Positions 11,288 to 21,268 of a stretch of DNA of 42,987 nucleotides are shown in pieces. Under the pieces are notes generated by a model, which was not told the DNA's origin, did no database searches, and worked only from the letters and a program-made list of their open reading frames with translations. Position numbers and translations under genes: made by a program. Source of the stretch: Ophiostoma sp. CBS 140.51 (taxonomy: Eukaryota; Ascomycota; Sordariomycetes; Ophiostomatales; Ophiostomataceae); assembly GCA_029298735.1 (NCBI GenBank), contig JANSLP010000278.1, forward strand, positions 1-42,987. Direction: 5' to 3'. The first letter of the stretch is position 1, and the number at the start of each line of letters is the position of its first letter.

Positions 11288-11293
11288 TTTATT
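11288..11293 (-). terminator. Possible poly(A) signal of ATM1
   Basis: TTTATT on the top strand is AATAAA on the ATM1 strand, about 30 nt past the ATM1 stop codon. The two convergent genes therefore carry facing poly(A)-like signals within 40 bp, which may give overlapping transcript ends. Confidence 0.35.
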
Positions 11294-11321
11294 TAGCCCA
11301 GATGAATGTACATGTACTCCT

Positions 11322-13781
11322 TTAGTTTCCCTTGGTCGCCTTGGGCGCCGCCTTCGGCGCCGCCTTCTTCTCATCGTCGGTAATCTCCTCGGGCCCCTCT
11401 TCAATCTCACCGTCGACATCGATGCGCGTCTCCTGGGCACTCCACAGTTGGGCGTAGACACCATTGCGGTCAATCAGCTCGCGGTGTGTACCCGTCTCGG
11501 CGACGCGGCCGCCATTCAAGACGATAATCAAGTCGGCATCGTAAATCGTGCGCAGACGGTGGGCCACAAAGACGGATGTGCGGGCCTTTTCTTTCAAAAT
11601 GCTGTTAATGTTTTGCATCAGAGCATGCTCCGTGTGCGTGTCGAGGGCGCTCGTGGCTTCGTCAAAGAACAACAACGGGGGATCCTTGAGGAGGAGTCGG
11701 GTCACCGCCAACCTCTGCTTCTCACCACCGGAAATCATCAGCCCGCGCTCGCCCACTTTGGTCTGGTAGCCGTCCTTCCAGCTGGCGATAATGTCGTGAA
11801 TCTGGGCGCGACGGGCCGCGGCGACGACCTGGTCGGGCGTGGCCGACAGGTTGCCATACCTTAGGTTGTGCTCGACGGTGTCGTTGAAGAGCGGCGTATC
11901 CTGGGGCACGACGCCAATCTGCTGCCTCAGAGAGTCGAGACGGACCTGGCGGACGTCCTGGTTGTCGATGAGGATACGGCCCTGGTCGACGTCGTAGTAC
12001 CGGAAGAGTAGCCGCAGCAAGGTCGATTTGCCGCAGCCGCTGGGGCCGACGACGGCGACCTTTTTGCCCGCCGGGATTGTGAGTGTCAGGTCGCGCAGGA
12101 TGGGTCGGTCCTTGTGGTAGCCAAACGTGACGTTTTCAAACCGGATCTCGCCGCCTGCCGTTGACGGGCGGGTGGGAGTCGTCGAGGAGGCTGGGCGTCC
12201 CGCCCTCAGAACGGCCTGCGCCGTGGTCGGAGCCAGCACCAGATCCTTGGCACCGGGCGCATCCGTCACCGTCACATTGACGCGCTGCAGGTTGAACAGC
12301 GTCTCCATATCCAGCAGCGACTGGCGCAGCTCGCGGTAGACGGTACCCAAAAAGTTCAAAGGGACGGACAGCTGGAACACCAGCTGGTTGATCATGACCA
12401 GGTCGCCCACCGTCAAGTCGCCGCCGGCAATACCCTGTGCGCCCAAGTACATCATCGCCGTCAGCGCGGACGAAAAAATCAAGTTTTGCCCACTGTTGAG
12501 AAAGGCCAGCGACGTGGCCACTTTGATGGAGCTCTTCTCGTACTGCCGCAGCGCCTTGTCGTAGCGGGCCACCTCAAAGGCTTCATTGTTAAAGTACTTG
12601 ACGGCCTCGTAGTTGATCAATGAGTCCACGGCCACGGTCGAGGCCTTGTTGTCGGCCGCATTCGCCTGCCGTCTAAACTTGGTCCGCCACGCCGTCGTCA
12701 TAATCGTAAAGGCCGTGTACGCCGCCATCGTGGCCACAGTAATGGCGGCAAACTGGTAGCCGTACTGGTACGTCAGGATACCACAGACCATGGTAATTTC
12801 CAGGGCGGTCGGCAGGATATGGAAGACCATGCTCGTCAGCAGAAAGGAAATACCCTTGGTACCCCGGTCAATCGCCCGTGTCAAGCCGCCCGTCTGCTTG
12901 GACAGGTGGAACGAGAGATCCAAGTGCAGCAAGTGGTTAAAGACGTTGCCCGCCACGCGCCGGATGGCCTTTTGCGCCACCGACGCAAACACGGCATTGC
13001 GAATCTCTTGGAACAGTGTGGCGCCAATCCGCGTCGCGCCGTACGCCAAAATCATGCTGCCGGCCACCGTCGCCGCCGTCGCGCCCGTGGCTGTGAGCGC
13101 CGACATGTCCATGTTCATTGTGTCGACAATGCTCTTAAAGTAGAATGGGACTTGGACATTCAACACTTTGGCACCAATGAGGAGTGCCACCGCCAGAGTG
13201 ACGCGCATCTTGGTGTCCAGGCTGCCCTTGCCCGATGGCCACAGGTACCGCGACATTTCCTTCATAATCGCCCAGTCGGCCTTGCGCTGTTCGGATGCGG
13301 ACTTGTCCACTTCGGCGAGCGGGTCGGCAGGCTTCGCCGTCGGTTTGGCGCCGGGTACTGCGTTGGGGTTCGCTGTTGGTGATGCGCCGCCCTTTTCAAT
13401 CTCTTCGGGGGTCGGCGTGGCCGTTGCTTCAGCCTTGGGCGTTGATGGTGGAGGTGTCGCATCTTTGCGCAGGGCTGTCGCGGCCGAGAAGAAGCAGGTC
13501 GACGGCTGCCGGAGGAGGGAGGGTGTCGGCGTCAAAGGGATGCGTCGGCACAAGACGAGGGGGGTTGTCGTTGAAGTTGAAGCCGAAGACAGCCATGGAC
13601 GGTGTCGATACGACTGACACCCTGGCTGGACATGCCGCGCCGCCGTGAGCGTGGACGCCCGGGGTAGGCCGCGGGCAACCATTGTGAGAAGCGAGCGATT
13701 GGTGGTCGTCAAGATGGCGGCAGAAGCATGTCGTGACAATCCGAGGCGTCCGAGGGGAGGATGTAGACGAAAGGTTGTCAA
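11322..13781 (-). CDS. ATM1: Mitochondrial ABC half-transporter Atm1 (ABCB7 type)
   Basis: Intronless, 819 residues. The N-terminal 100 or so residues are rich in Arg, Ser and Thr and almost free of acidic residues, as expected of a mitochondrial presequence. A six-helix ABC transmembrane domain follows (about 195-500), then one nucleotide-binding domain with Walker A GPSGCGKST (579-587), signature ISGGEKQR, Walker B LLFFDEATSALD and the H-loop FVAHR. This half-transporter architecture with a presequence and the ISGGE signature fits Atm1, which sits in the mitochondrial inner membrane as a homodimer and exports a glutathione-linked sulfur compound needed for cytosolic iron-sulfur protein assembly. 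A second in-frame ATG at 13681 could also start a shorter form. The C-terminus is a Lys/Ala-rich tail. Convergent with the sedolisin gene. Confidence 0.93.
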   Translation of the reverse strand: MTTFRLHPPLGRLGLSRHASAAILTTTNRSLLTMVARGLPRASTLTAARHVQPGCQSYRHRPWLSSASTSTTTPLVLCRRIPLTPTPSLLRQPSTCFFSAATALRKDATPPPSTPKAEATATPTPEEIEKGGASPTANPNAVPGAKPTAKPADPLAEVDKSASEQRKADWAIMKEMSRYLWPSGKGSLDTKMRVTLAVALLIGAKVLNVQVPFYFKSIVDTMNMDMSALTATGATAATVAGSMILAYGATRIGATLFQEIRNAVFASVAQKAIRRVAGNVFNHLLHLDLSFHLSKQTGGLTRAIDRGTKGISFLLTSMVFHILPTALEITMVCGILTYQYGYQFAAITVATMAAYTAFTIMTTAWRTKFRRQANAADNKASTVAVDSLINYEAVKYFNNEAFEVARYDKALRQYEKSSIKVATSLAFLNSGQNLIFSSALTAMMYLGAQGIAGGDLTVGDLVMINQLVFQLSVPLNFLGTVYRELRQSLLDMETLFNLQRVNVTVTDAPGAKDLVLAPTTAQAVLRAGRPASSTTPTRPSTAGGEIRFENVTFGYHKDRPILRDLTLTIPAGKKVAVVGPSGCGKSTLLRLLFRYYDVDQGRILIDNQDVRQVRLDSLRQQIGVVPQDTPLFNDTVEHNLRYGNLSATPDQVVAAARRAQIHDIIASWKDGYQTKVGERGLMISGGEKQRLAVTRLLLKDPPLLFFDEATSALDTHTEHALMQNINSILKEKARTSVFVAHRLRTIYDADLIIVLNGGRVAETGTHRELIDRNGVYAQLWSAQETRIDVDGEIEEGPEEITDDEKKAAPKAAPKATKGN

Positions 13782-13850
13782 AGAGACGTCGACAATGGAA
13801 GATTCCGAGATTGGGATCGGAGCTCGGCTTAAGGGGACAAAGACCTAAAG

Positions 13851-13880
13851 AGGCCTGAAGAGGCCTGAAGAGGCCTGAGG
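13851..13880. repeat. Three tandem 10-bp repeats
   Basis: AGGCCTGAAG, AGGCCTGAAG and AGGCCTGAGG follow each other directly, about 70-100 bp upstream of the ATM1 start. Each unit holds the palindrome AGGCCT. It may be a repeated binding site or a replication-slippage repeat. Confidence 0.7.
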
Positions 13881-14276
13881 AAGACCTAAAGGAAAGTGCC
13901 GACGATGCCGGCTCAACGTCAAATGTAAGAAAAGAAAAGGACAAAAAAGAAAGGGAGTAGAGAAGAAGTCAGAATGAGACACAATGAGGCCGTCAGCAAA
14001 AGGTGAGAAGAGGATTAGGAATGGGTGAGAGCGAGAGCTTGGCTTTCTCTCGGCCGTCAAGGTTGTTGAACAGCAAAAGCAACAGCAATGGCAGACGTCC
14101 CTGGTGAGCACTGAAGACCAGAAAGAGCCCTAAAAGTTAGCGCGCTTTTTGTCTTTTGTCATTTGCGACAGCCGCTGCGACATGATGCAATGCCCCTCCA
14201 TAATGCCGAACACCGCGTTACGGCGGAGATGTCATGGCACGTGACAGTCACTTGCTAGTCAAAAAGCTAGGTTGAG

Positions 14277-14294
14277 AAAAAAAAAGACAAAAAA
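14277..14294 (-). terminator. RNA polymerase III terminator of tRNA-Glu
   Basis: Two T-runs on the minus strand (six at 14294-14289 and nine at 14285-14277) begin about 12 nt after the tRNA 3' end, the usual Pol III stop signal. Confidence 0.8.
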
Positions 14295-14305
14295 TATGAT
14301 ATGAG

Positions 14306-14377
14306 CTCCGATACGGGGAATCGAACCCCGAGCTCGACGGTGAGAGCGTCGGATGTTGACCATTACACCATATCGGA
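14306..14377 (-). tRNA. tRNA-Glu, anticodon CTC
   Basis: A 72-nt cloverleaf without intron. The 7-bp acceptor stem pairs TCCGATA with TATCGGA and ends in discriminator G. The anticodon stem CGACG/CGTCG encloses the loop CTCTCAC, giving anticodon CTC, which reads GAG. The T arm contains GGTTCGATTCC (B box) and the D arm TGGTGTAATGG (A box), so transcription by RNA polymerase III is internal. The sequence is close to fungal tRNA-Glu in general. CCA is not encoded, as normal in eukaryotes. Confidence 0.97.
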
Positions 14378-14774
14378 TTATGAAGGACAGTTCAGCTTAA
14401 ACATGTACATGAAGGTGGCCACACTGCTACCAGGCAAACATCGAAAAAGGAGCCCCATTTTGATCTGATGAGAGCATCACCAATATTTTCTTAAACAAAA
14501 TCCAAAGAAGTGACAGGATTCTGGAGAATTCCAAAAACATAAAGGGAATAAAATGGATTTTGAATGAAAGAGAAAACGCTATGCAACAATAACTCTTCTG
14601 TTGGTATCACTGGATATCGACATTTTCGCCGACGCTCTTCATCCAAGAATATTTCAAAACAAAACAGAGAATCGAAAACAAAATGTCGAAGAACCAACAA
14701 CATAAATGCAAAAATTATGTGCCGTACAGGCATGGATGTTATTAAAGGCCTTTGTTTCAGCCTCCCCCTCACCA
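14378..14774. other. Spacer between DUF3433 gene and tRNA-Glu, nothing found
   Basis: AT-rich sequence of about 400 bp, the 3' flank of the DUF3433 gene and the 5' flank of the tRNA gene. A 95-codon frame on the minus strand has no recognisable content and is probably chance. Confidence 0.5.
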
Positions 14775-17700
14775 TCACCTCACCGACTGCCTTCCCCAGT
14801 TAGCAACATATTCGCGCTGCGCATACCCAACGCGCGCCTGCAGGCCCAGCCCGACATTCTCGCCGCCGCCCCAGCCGCCCGTCCGGGAGGCATTGATGCC
14901 AAAGAGTTCCTCGTCGTAGGTGTCGGGCACCCCCCACACTGACGAGGACTGCTGCTGTCGTTGGCGTCTTCGGAGCGGTGCGCGTGCCCACCCCAAGGTA
15001 AACCCTGCCGTCACGTCCTGCCCATCCCGGAAAGGCTCGACCAGCTGCTCGGGTGTCTGCCACTCCGGTCCCCGTCCAAAGAACCCAAAGACATTGCCGT
15101 CGGCCAGCAGCGCGGCGACGCTGGCGATGCTCGTGATCGGCCGGGGCAAAACGTTGCTGGGTCCCGGGAAGGTGACCCAACTGAGGATCGAGCACACCAG
15201 GACAATACCGATCAAAGTCTGGAGGACACGTGTGGTCGGAGCATCCTGCAGCAGACGTCGTGTACCATCCGAAACACTTGTCAAATGCGCCGTAAATCCA
15301 ATCTGCGTGGCGTTCCCCATGGCGGTGCCGTTGCTGTCCAATGGGAAGACATCGGTGACTCTTGACGAGGCTGTAGTGGGTCGTCGATTGAAGGCGCTGA
15401 CGACCTGTGCTCGCAAAATGCCGTGCTGTTTTAGGATCGCCTCGGCCACAGAATTGCTTTGCGTACCGGGGCCGCTGGCAATGCTGCTGTCCGTACTGTT
15501 TCCGAGTTCTCCTACTGGAATGGCATACTGCGACGAGACGAGCGTGCCAAAGAAGCTATCCAAAAGATTGGACAAAGTCGTCGTATTGCTCAACAGACTG
15601 TAGTTGAGTGTCGTGCTGAGCGCAGCGTCCGACGGCCGGACCGTATTCTCCATGCGCTTGAGTGGCAGGTCCGGGTTAATGTCGAGTGTGGCGCCGTCAA
15701 ACGTCACCTGCACATCAAGCTCCTGCATTGATTCGTTGCACGCCATGGCCGAGATGGTCTGGACGGTCGTTTGGTTGGTGTTGGCGTTGTTCAACTGGCC
15801 CCAGGCATAGACCCAGTGGGTAATGAGAGAGCCGTTGGCGGCTTGGATAGGGCGGTAGGCGGCAATACCAAAGAAGGCGTTGGAGCTGATGGATGCAGAA
15901 GAGGATGTCGAGGCTACAGCGTGGACTGAAGTCGTAAAGTTTGAGGTATTAGATGGTGGGAGTGAAAGTGACTGTGCTGTCCCGAGCACGAGTGTGCTGG
16001 ACAGCAGCTCCGTGTTGCCGAGACTGGGCTCTCCAGGCAGGTTGATCCGGAGAGGGTTGGCAATGTTGCCGATATTGTAGTTCGTGGTCAAGTTGACGAC
16101 AATGTCGTGCTGTGAGTAGTAGTTACAGGACATGGCGGACCGGACGGCCGGTACCGTTGTGGTCGTCTCGAGGTCGTCTGTCTCGTTGACACCGATCAGG
16201 GGGATAATGGTGAGAGCTGGGAAGGCCAACTCCTCAAATGTAAAGTCGGGATAGGATAGGTTCCCATCAAGCACGAGAGACGCCAGCGTCATACCGTCCA
16301 TGCATGTTGGACACGTCGCTGAAGAGTTGATAGGTGGGTTGGTCGAGTTGGAGAAGAAGTCTTGCGTGATGAGTTGTACTTCGGACGAGACAGGCACGGT
16401 TCTTGCTGTGAACAAACTTGCGGCGAAGATTGGTAGCAGAGTTGCTGCTGCCACGGCTGCAGACGATCCAGCTACAGTGTAGCATCGCATCCGGATCGCC
16501 TTGTAGACTGCCATCATTGCTGTGTGGTCCAACAGACACGACGTCATGTTCGCCATGGACCCGCCGGTTGGTTTGGTCAGCTCGGCATAAAGTGCCAGGG
16601 CCCGGACATGGAAGTCGGCCGTGGCAAAGAACACGGCCACCAACGTCACCACGAGGGCGGGCACTATAGTCCAGATAAAGTGCTTAAAGGAGCCCGTCTC
16701 AATCGTCCCGAAGCCATCGTTGTTGTTGGAGATACGCAGTGCAATCTCCAGGCCGGCAAAGAGGCCAGCCAAAAACAGATACATCACCACGCGCTGGATA
16801 GGGTGCAGCCCGAAAGGGTGGTGCCAGCCGCTACTGGGCTCTGTGAGCTGCGGCGCAGTCTCGGGCTGGTCGACATCGCTAAAGACGCAAAAGTTGCCCT
16901 TGCCTGTCTCTGCTGAGCCGCGATCGTAGGGTTCAACGCCGGTGTAGTATGCGGCCATCTTGACGCGGCTGCGGAGTGCACTCTTGTCGGCGCCACCAGC
17001 GCCTCGCAAGGCCTGTAAAAGCGGTCGACTGTGCGACAACAAAGATGCGATATCCAACAGGCTTTGCGGATCGCGTGGCAGGTAGCCTTTTCCAGGCACC
17101 ATACAGATGGCGACAATGTTGAAGAGAAGGATGATGGAGAGGAGCACAGTGACTGCCTGAACGGCGAAGATGCCCACAATGAGGCGGTCGCCTCCAACAT
17201 AGGCAATGCATGTCGTTACAATGTTTGCCGGCTCCATCAGAGCCTGGTGGGCAATCAGTGCCGAATATTGCAAAAAGTAGTTCTGGACAAGAACCTGGAG
17301 CGTGTTGGCGTCGAGGTAGGCGGCAGGAGGTGTGGCGAGGTCGCCCGAGATGGCATCTGCTTGGCCCTGGATACCAAAGGCGAGGTACATGGCCGCGTCG
17401 ACGTTAACATTGGTCGAGTTGGCGAAATAGGACGAGTTGATGTCGGTGATACTGGACGCTACTGCGCCCGCCAAAGAGTCAAAGTGGGCTTGGGCAATGT
17501 CCCATGGCTGAACATTCGACAAGTTTGTCGGCTGCGGTGACGGATCGAGGGCGACGCTGTCAATGTAGGAGCCGTTCTTCACGACGTCGACTTGGCTAAT
17601 GGCGTAAGATGGTCTGCAAATAATTTGCTGGGAGTCGTCGATGGACCCGTTGACGGCCTGGTTGTTACCGTTGATGGCCGCCTTGGAGTCGATGCTGGCT

Positions 17701-19106
17701 GTGCCGATAAAGACGACAACTCTTTGTGCCGAAATATCTGTCGAGTTGCCACAGGAGGCGTGAATGAGACGGGAGATGACATGCGTCCTGCTTGTTGAGC
17801 CATTCCCACTGAAGCTCGAGCTGGTGATTGGAAAGCTGACTGTGCAGGCCTCGGCCATCATGGTTGTGTTGAACTGGACAACACCGGCCCGTGGACTCTG
17901 GATGCTGTTGAGCGTCATCTGGGCAGAGCCGCAAGTCAGACTACCAGAGAAGCCAGCCACGGTCGCCTGGAACTGCGTGTCGCTCGACATTTGCGAGGTA
18001 AACTCCTGAAAGGCAAACTGGTTCGACGTGCCGTCCGGGAAGGTGAGGTTGTCTCGCTGCAGGCCGACCATGGTGAGGAGCGGGATGGTGCCTATCGTAG
18101 CCAACTGGGAGCCATTGTTGACAAACTGTGTGGTCAGCGTAATGGGTGCCGTCTGCTCTGTGTTGGAAAGCACGGTGAGTGTGATCATGCCAGTCGACAC
18201 AATAATGGCAATTTTCAGTAGTATGGCGATAATGGAGGCACATGCCACGGCAATGTCGCCATTCTTCATGGCCTTAAAGGCGTCTCGTGGTGGTATAATA
18301 GAAAAGTAGTCGAGTAGCAGCGTCTTGTCGGCCGAGTTGGGGCCCTTTGCTAGCTGTAGCCATGGTGCCGACATTTTGGCCTGGTACTCGACTCGACTCC
18401 ATAGAGCTGCGATGAGTGTCAAGACGGCTGGCGGGACAAGAGAGAGCAAGTACCGTAGACTTGTACTTGTCTCGCCCAACAAGCCAACATTGCGACCAGA
18501 GTAGTCCAGAAGCGCTTCGGCAACAATGATGCAGGTCGCAAAGATGGCAAAGAAGGCACTCAAAACCTTGCGTTGGAGGTAGTAGGGCCGCCATGGTAAT
18601 GGAACGTCGATGAGTCCGGGTCGCTTTGCTCCTCGTCGTACGCCATCACCGTTACTTTCCAGGTGCTTCAGTTGCTGAAGAGAGCTTGCTGTCAACTTTG
18701 CGCCGCCAAGGTTTCGGGTGTCCGTTCTCGGCTTTCGGTCTTTCGAAGATATCTTCTTTGAGCCCAACTGTGACGCCGAGTTTGAGGGACTGAGAGAACT
18801 AGTTGTAGTCGTACTCGACGTGATGTTTGACCCACCGCTCTCTGAACTGAGCGTGGCGCTGTGTGAGAATGTGGCCGGTGACCGTCGTGGCGCGCTGAAC
18901 GAGGCGTGCGATGGAATGTATGGTCGTTCGGCGGACATACTTCGATGTGAGCCTGGTGCTGCTGTCGATTGTCGGTCTCGTGAAAACTGCTCGCTATACA
19001 TGGAGTACCGCGCCATTGATGCACTTCGACTTCGCCGTGCTGCGTCTTGTCGGCCGCTTATCGACGTCCGCCCCCTCCCCAAGTGTGCATACTCCTGGTA
19101 GGACAT
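14775..19106 (-). CDS. Large fungal membrane protein with duplicated DUF3433 region
   Basis: One uninterrupted frame of 1443 residues. Residues 1-165 are Ser/Arg-rich and look cytosolic and disordered. The LPWRPYYLQRKVLSAFF motif (170-186) and the VEYQAKMSAPW motif, followed by LLLDYFSIIPP, are typical of DUF3433. Helices lie at about 182-202, 217-236 and 280-306, then a Ser/Thr/Asn-rich, probably glycosylated outer segment. A second similar unit starts with HPFGLHPIQRVVMYLF, again with helices, a loop rich in NxS/T sequons and a final helix near the C-terminus before a Gln/Arg-rich tail. The two units suggest internal duplication. Function is unknown for this fungal-specific family; a plasma-membrane or cell-wall role is a guess. 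The ATG at 19106 is the first in frame after a TAG, but 13 acidic codons just before it hint at a missing upstream exon (see findings). Confidence 0.85.
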   Translation of the reverse strand: MSYQEYAHLGRGRTSISGRQDAARRSRSASMARYSMYSEQFSRDRQSTAAPGSHRSMSAERPYIPSHASFSAPRRSPATFSHSATLSSESGGSNITSSTTTTSSLSPSNSASQLGSKKISSKDRKPRTDTRNLGGAKLTASSLQQLKHLESNGDGVRRGAKRPGLIDVPLPWRPYYLQRKVLSAFFAIFATCIIVAEALLDYSGRNVGLLGETSTSLRYLLSLVPPAVLTLIAALWSRVEYQAKMSAPWLQLAKGPNSADKTLLLDYFSIIPPRDAFKAMKNGDIAVACASIIAILLKIAIIVSTGMITLTVLSNTEQTAPITLTTQFVNNGSQLATIGTIPLLTMVGLQRDNLTFPDGTSNQFAFQEFTSQMSSDTQFQATVAGFSGSLTCGSAQMTLNSIQSPRAGVVQFNTTMMAEACTVSFPITSSSFSGNGSTSRTHVISRLIHASCGNSTDISAQRVVVFIGTASIDSKAAINGNNQAVNGSIDDSQQIICRPSYAISQVDVVKNGSYIDSVALDPSPQPTNLSNVQPWDIAQAHFDSLAGAVASSITDINSSYFANSTNVNVDAAMYLAFGIQGQADAISGDLATPPAAYLDANTLQVLVQNYFLQYSALIAHQALMEPANIVTTCIAYVGGDRLIVGIFAVQAVTVLLSIILLFNIVAICMVPGKGYLPRDPQSLLDIASLLSHSRPLLQALRGAGGADKSALRSRVKMAAYYTGVEPYDRGSAETGKGNFCVFSDVDQPETAPQLTEPSSGWHHPFGLHPIQRVVMYLFLAGLFAGLEIALRISNNNDGFGTIETGSFKHFIWTIVPALVVTLVAVFFATADFHVRALALYAELTKPTGGSMANMTSCLLDHTAMMAVYKAIRMRCYTVAGSSAAVAAATLLPIFAASLFTARTVPVSSEVQLITQDFFSNSTNPPINSSATCPTCMDGMTLASLVLDGNLSYPDFTFEELAFPALTIIPLIGVNETDDLETTTTVPAVRSAMSCNYYSQHDIVVNLTTNYNIGNIANPLRINLPGEPSLGNTELLSSTLVLGTAQSLSLPPSNTSNFTTSVHAVASTSSSASISSNAFFGIAAYRPIQAANGSLITHWVYAWGQLNNANTNQTTVQTISAMACNESMQELDVQVTFDGATLDINPDLPLKRMENTVRPSDAALSTTLNYSLLSNTTTLSNLLDSFFGTLVSSQYAIPVGELGNSTDSSIASGPGTQSNSVAEAILKQHGILRAQVVSAFNRRPTTASSRVTDVFPLDSNGTAMGNATQIGFTAHLTSVSDGTRRLLQDAPTTRVLQTLIGIVLVCSILSWVTFPGPSNVLPRPITSIASVAALLADGNVFGFFGRGPEWQTPEQLVEPFRDGQDVTAGFTLGWARAPLRRRQRQQQSSSVWGVPDTYDEELFGINASRTGGWGGGENVGLGLQARVGYAQREYVANWGRQSVR

Positions 19107-21268
19107 ATTGTCTTCGTCGTTGTCGTCGTAGATATCGTCGTCTGACTAGGCCGGCAAGTGCTGAGAGCAAACCCAATCGTCTCTCTCGGCCAACCAAATC
19201 GTCGGTCGTGCGGTCGGTCTCAGGATGGCATCACCATGACCGCCAATTTGTTTGTCTCGCTCGTATTGTTCTTGTATGTTTGTGTCGCAAGTCAGGTCGT
19301 CGTGAGCGTAGTTGATTAGATGAGGCACTGACGAGGGATGATACAAATAAAAACAATAAAAATTAACGAGAGTAGGGATGATGATGAATGACAAGGAATG
19401 AAGAATGAGAAAATCGGTGGACCGAGTATTCAGAGTCGAAAAGAAGGGCGCAAACGTCAAACTCGAGCCTTGGCACTACCAGACAAGAGTAAGCTCGTTC
19501 AATTGTGTGTCTGTTGGTCCGGCCACAGAAGCAGTAAGGAAAAGAAGTGTCAAAACTTGGTACGCCGTAGACGTGTATGGGACAAAAGGACGAGACGAAA
19601 GTGACAGAAAGAGAGAAAGAAGGAGAGACGAGAAGCGAGAACCATGCGAATCCAGGAGCGAAAGTTGGTTTACATGAATGATCATCGCGGGTCACCGGGA
19701 AGAGCGCAGGTATTGGGGCATCTCGTATTATTTGATCAGAGTAACTGCACACATTCTGCACTGGCAGGATGTGGAGGCAGATGCCGTGTCAATGGCAGAG
19801 ATACTTCCTCCTGAGCACGGATCTTGGAGCACGGAGAAGGAGCTCGTCGGGACGTCTTGCCATTGTGTCTTGATGTGGCATGTGGCTGTTAAAATGTGAC
19901 GTCTCTTTGATCTTTTTTTTTTTTTGTTCTGCGCGACTGAAGAGTCCCAGGAAGGAAAAGAAGAGTGCGCCCGTGCAAAGCAACAAGGATGAGACCCGTT
20001 TCAGTCGAGGCTCTTCCGGGGCCATCCCTGTCACCCCGTGTGTGTGACACATTGGGGGCTGCCGCAATTGGGTGCGCGGATGGGTGAATAGAGAGGACTT
20101 CAAGAATGAGGGATTCAGCCGCGAAAGACGGAAGAGTGACTGTGCTTTTCTCCTTTGGCGAAACAGTCCAGAGCAGACACTTTCTGCCTTTTTGCAGTGT
20201 TTCAGGCGCCTGCCTGTAAGTAAGCGAGGTGGCCAAGAAAGGCAAAATGGAAGCTTTGAGTGACGGCTGTGAACCTTCAAGAGATGGCCAGCCAAGAGAT
20301 ATCGTGTCCATCGCATCCAGAAGATGAAAGATTTTCTCTTGGATGAGAGGCGATGAACGCCGGGAACGTCCATATGATCGATCGTGTTTGTGCGTGTTGG
20401 TCCCTAGACAGCTCTCATGGAACCACTTAGCTACATCCATCTCACTCAAATGACGAGTAACTCTCTGGAAGCGACATCACAAATCCCATGGTAATTGCCG
20501 ACAAGTGCGCACGACAAATTGTATGTAGCGGGGTAAGGGGCCTGTAAAAGTGTCAGAGGTGAAAGAGTAAAGAAAGAGGAAGAAGAAAAGGGGAGCAAAG
20601 GAAAACGGAGGGAGCCGCCAAAACCGAGGGCGCAAAGCTGAAATAGTCGAGATTTGGTTTCGGATGCAGCCCCGGATCGTCCGTGCCCCGAGTCAAGGCT
20701 ACGCACACGACACACCTTGCTCTGGCACCCGCCACAGCCAAGATGAGGTCCAGACTCTCTCAGAGGGACGGCAGTTTGTGTTGACAACGAAACTCTGCAA
20801 GGTTGAATAATGTGGCGTTGCTCAGCCCAGAGTTGTTTTTGTTAGTCGGTGATTTATCGCTGCCAATGCGTCTTGGCTGGTGTTGGAGCTTGTCTGTATT
20901 GAAGCGGGGTGCGACGAGCTGAAGTGGGAGCTTCAATCGACCTTGTCTTTGTTGGTGATGGTCTTTAATGTTGAGAGTTACGGAAAACGAAATTTGCCCT
21001 CTTTTTGCCACATTGTTTTCTAACTTTTATTTGCTTGCTACAGCTTCCCTTTCCGGAAACAGATAACACGCGACAGTGAGGGAAGGTGCAAACGGAGCTG
21101 TTGATGGCCAAGCTCGAGTCTCGAGGGAAGCGCGACTAGAGCTGCAGGAGTAGCGCGAGTCCGCAAATCGGCAAGTGCGGGGAATTTATGACGTTCAGCC
21201 CTACTTTGGAAGGCGCGACCCCAGCAGCTCCCAAGACATTGACAAGGGAAAAACATCACCACCCGACC
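19107..21268. other. Intergenic region between DUF3433 and macrodomain genes
   Basis: No supported gene. On the minus strand a 183-codon ATG frame (20440-19889) overlaps a second frame of 194 codons in another phase; neither shows a domain, and both run through a T-rich stretch at 19909-19925. Other open frames are short. The first few hundred bases are the DUF3433 leader and promoter; the last 250 bp are the macrodomain gene promoter. Confidence 0.5.

Larger units (their letters stand above)
13782..14305. other. Upstream region of ATM1
   Basis: No coding signal. It holds three tandem decamers (AGGCCTGAAG-like) at 13851-13880 just upstream of ATM1. The far end is the downstream flank of the tRNA-Glu gene. 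A promoter for ATM1 must lie here but no clear TATA box was seen. Confidence 0.5.

Noticed and set aside
19789..20449. Two overlapping minus-strand ORFs of 194 and 183-186 codons
   Set aside because: Both lack domains and share the same DNA in different frames, and the longer reading of the second starts at TTG. They could be real but nothing supports either.
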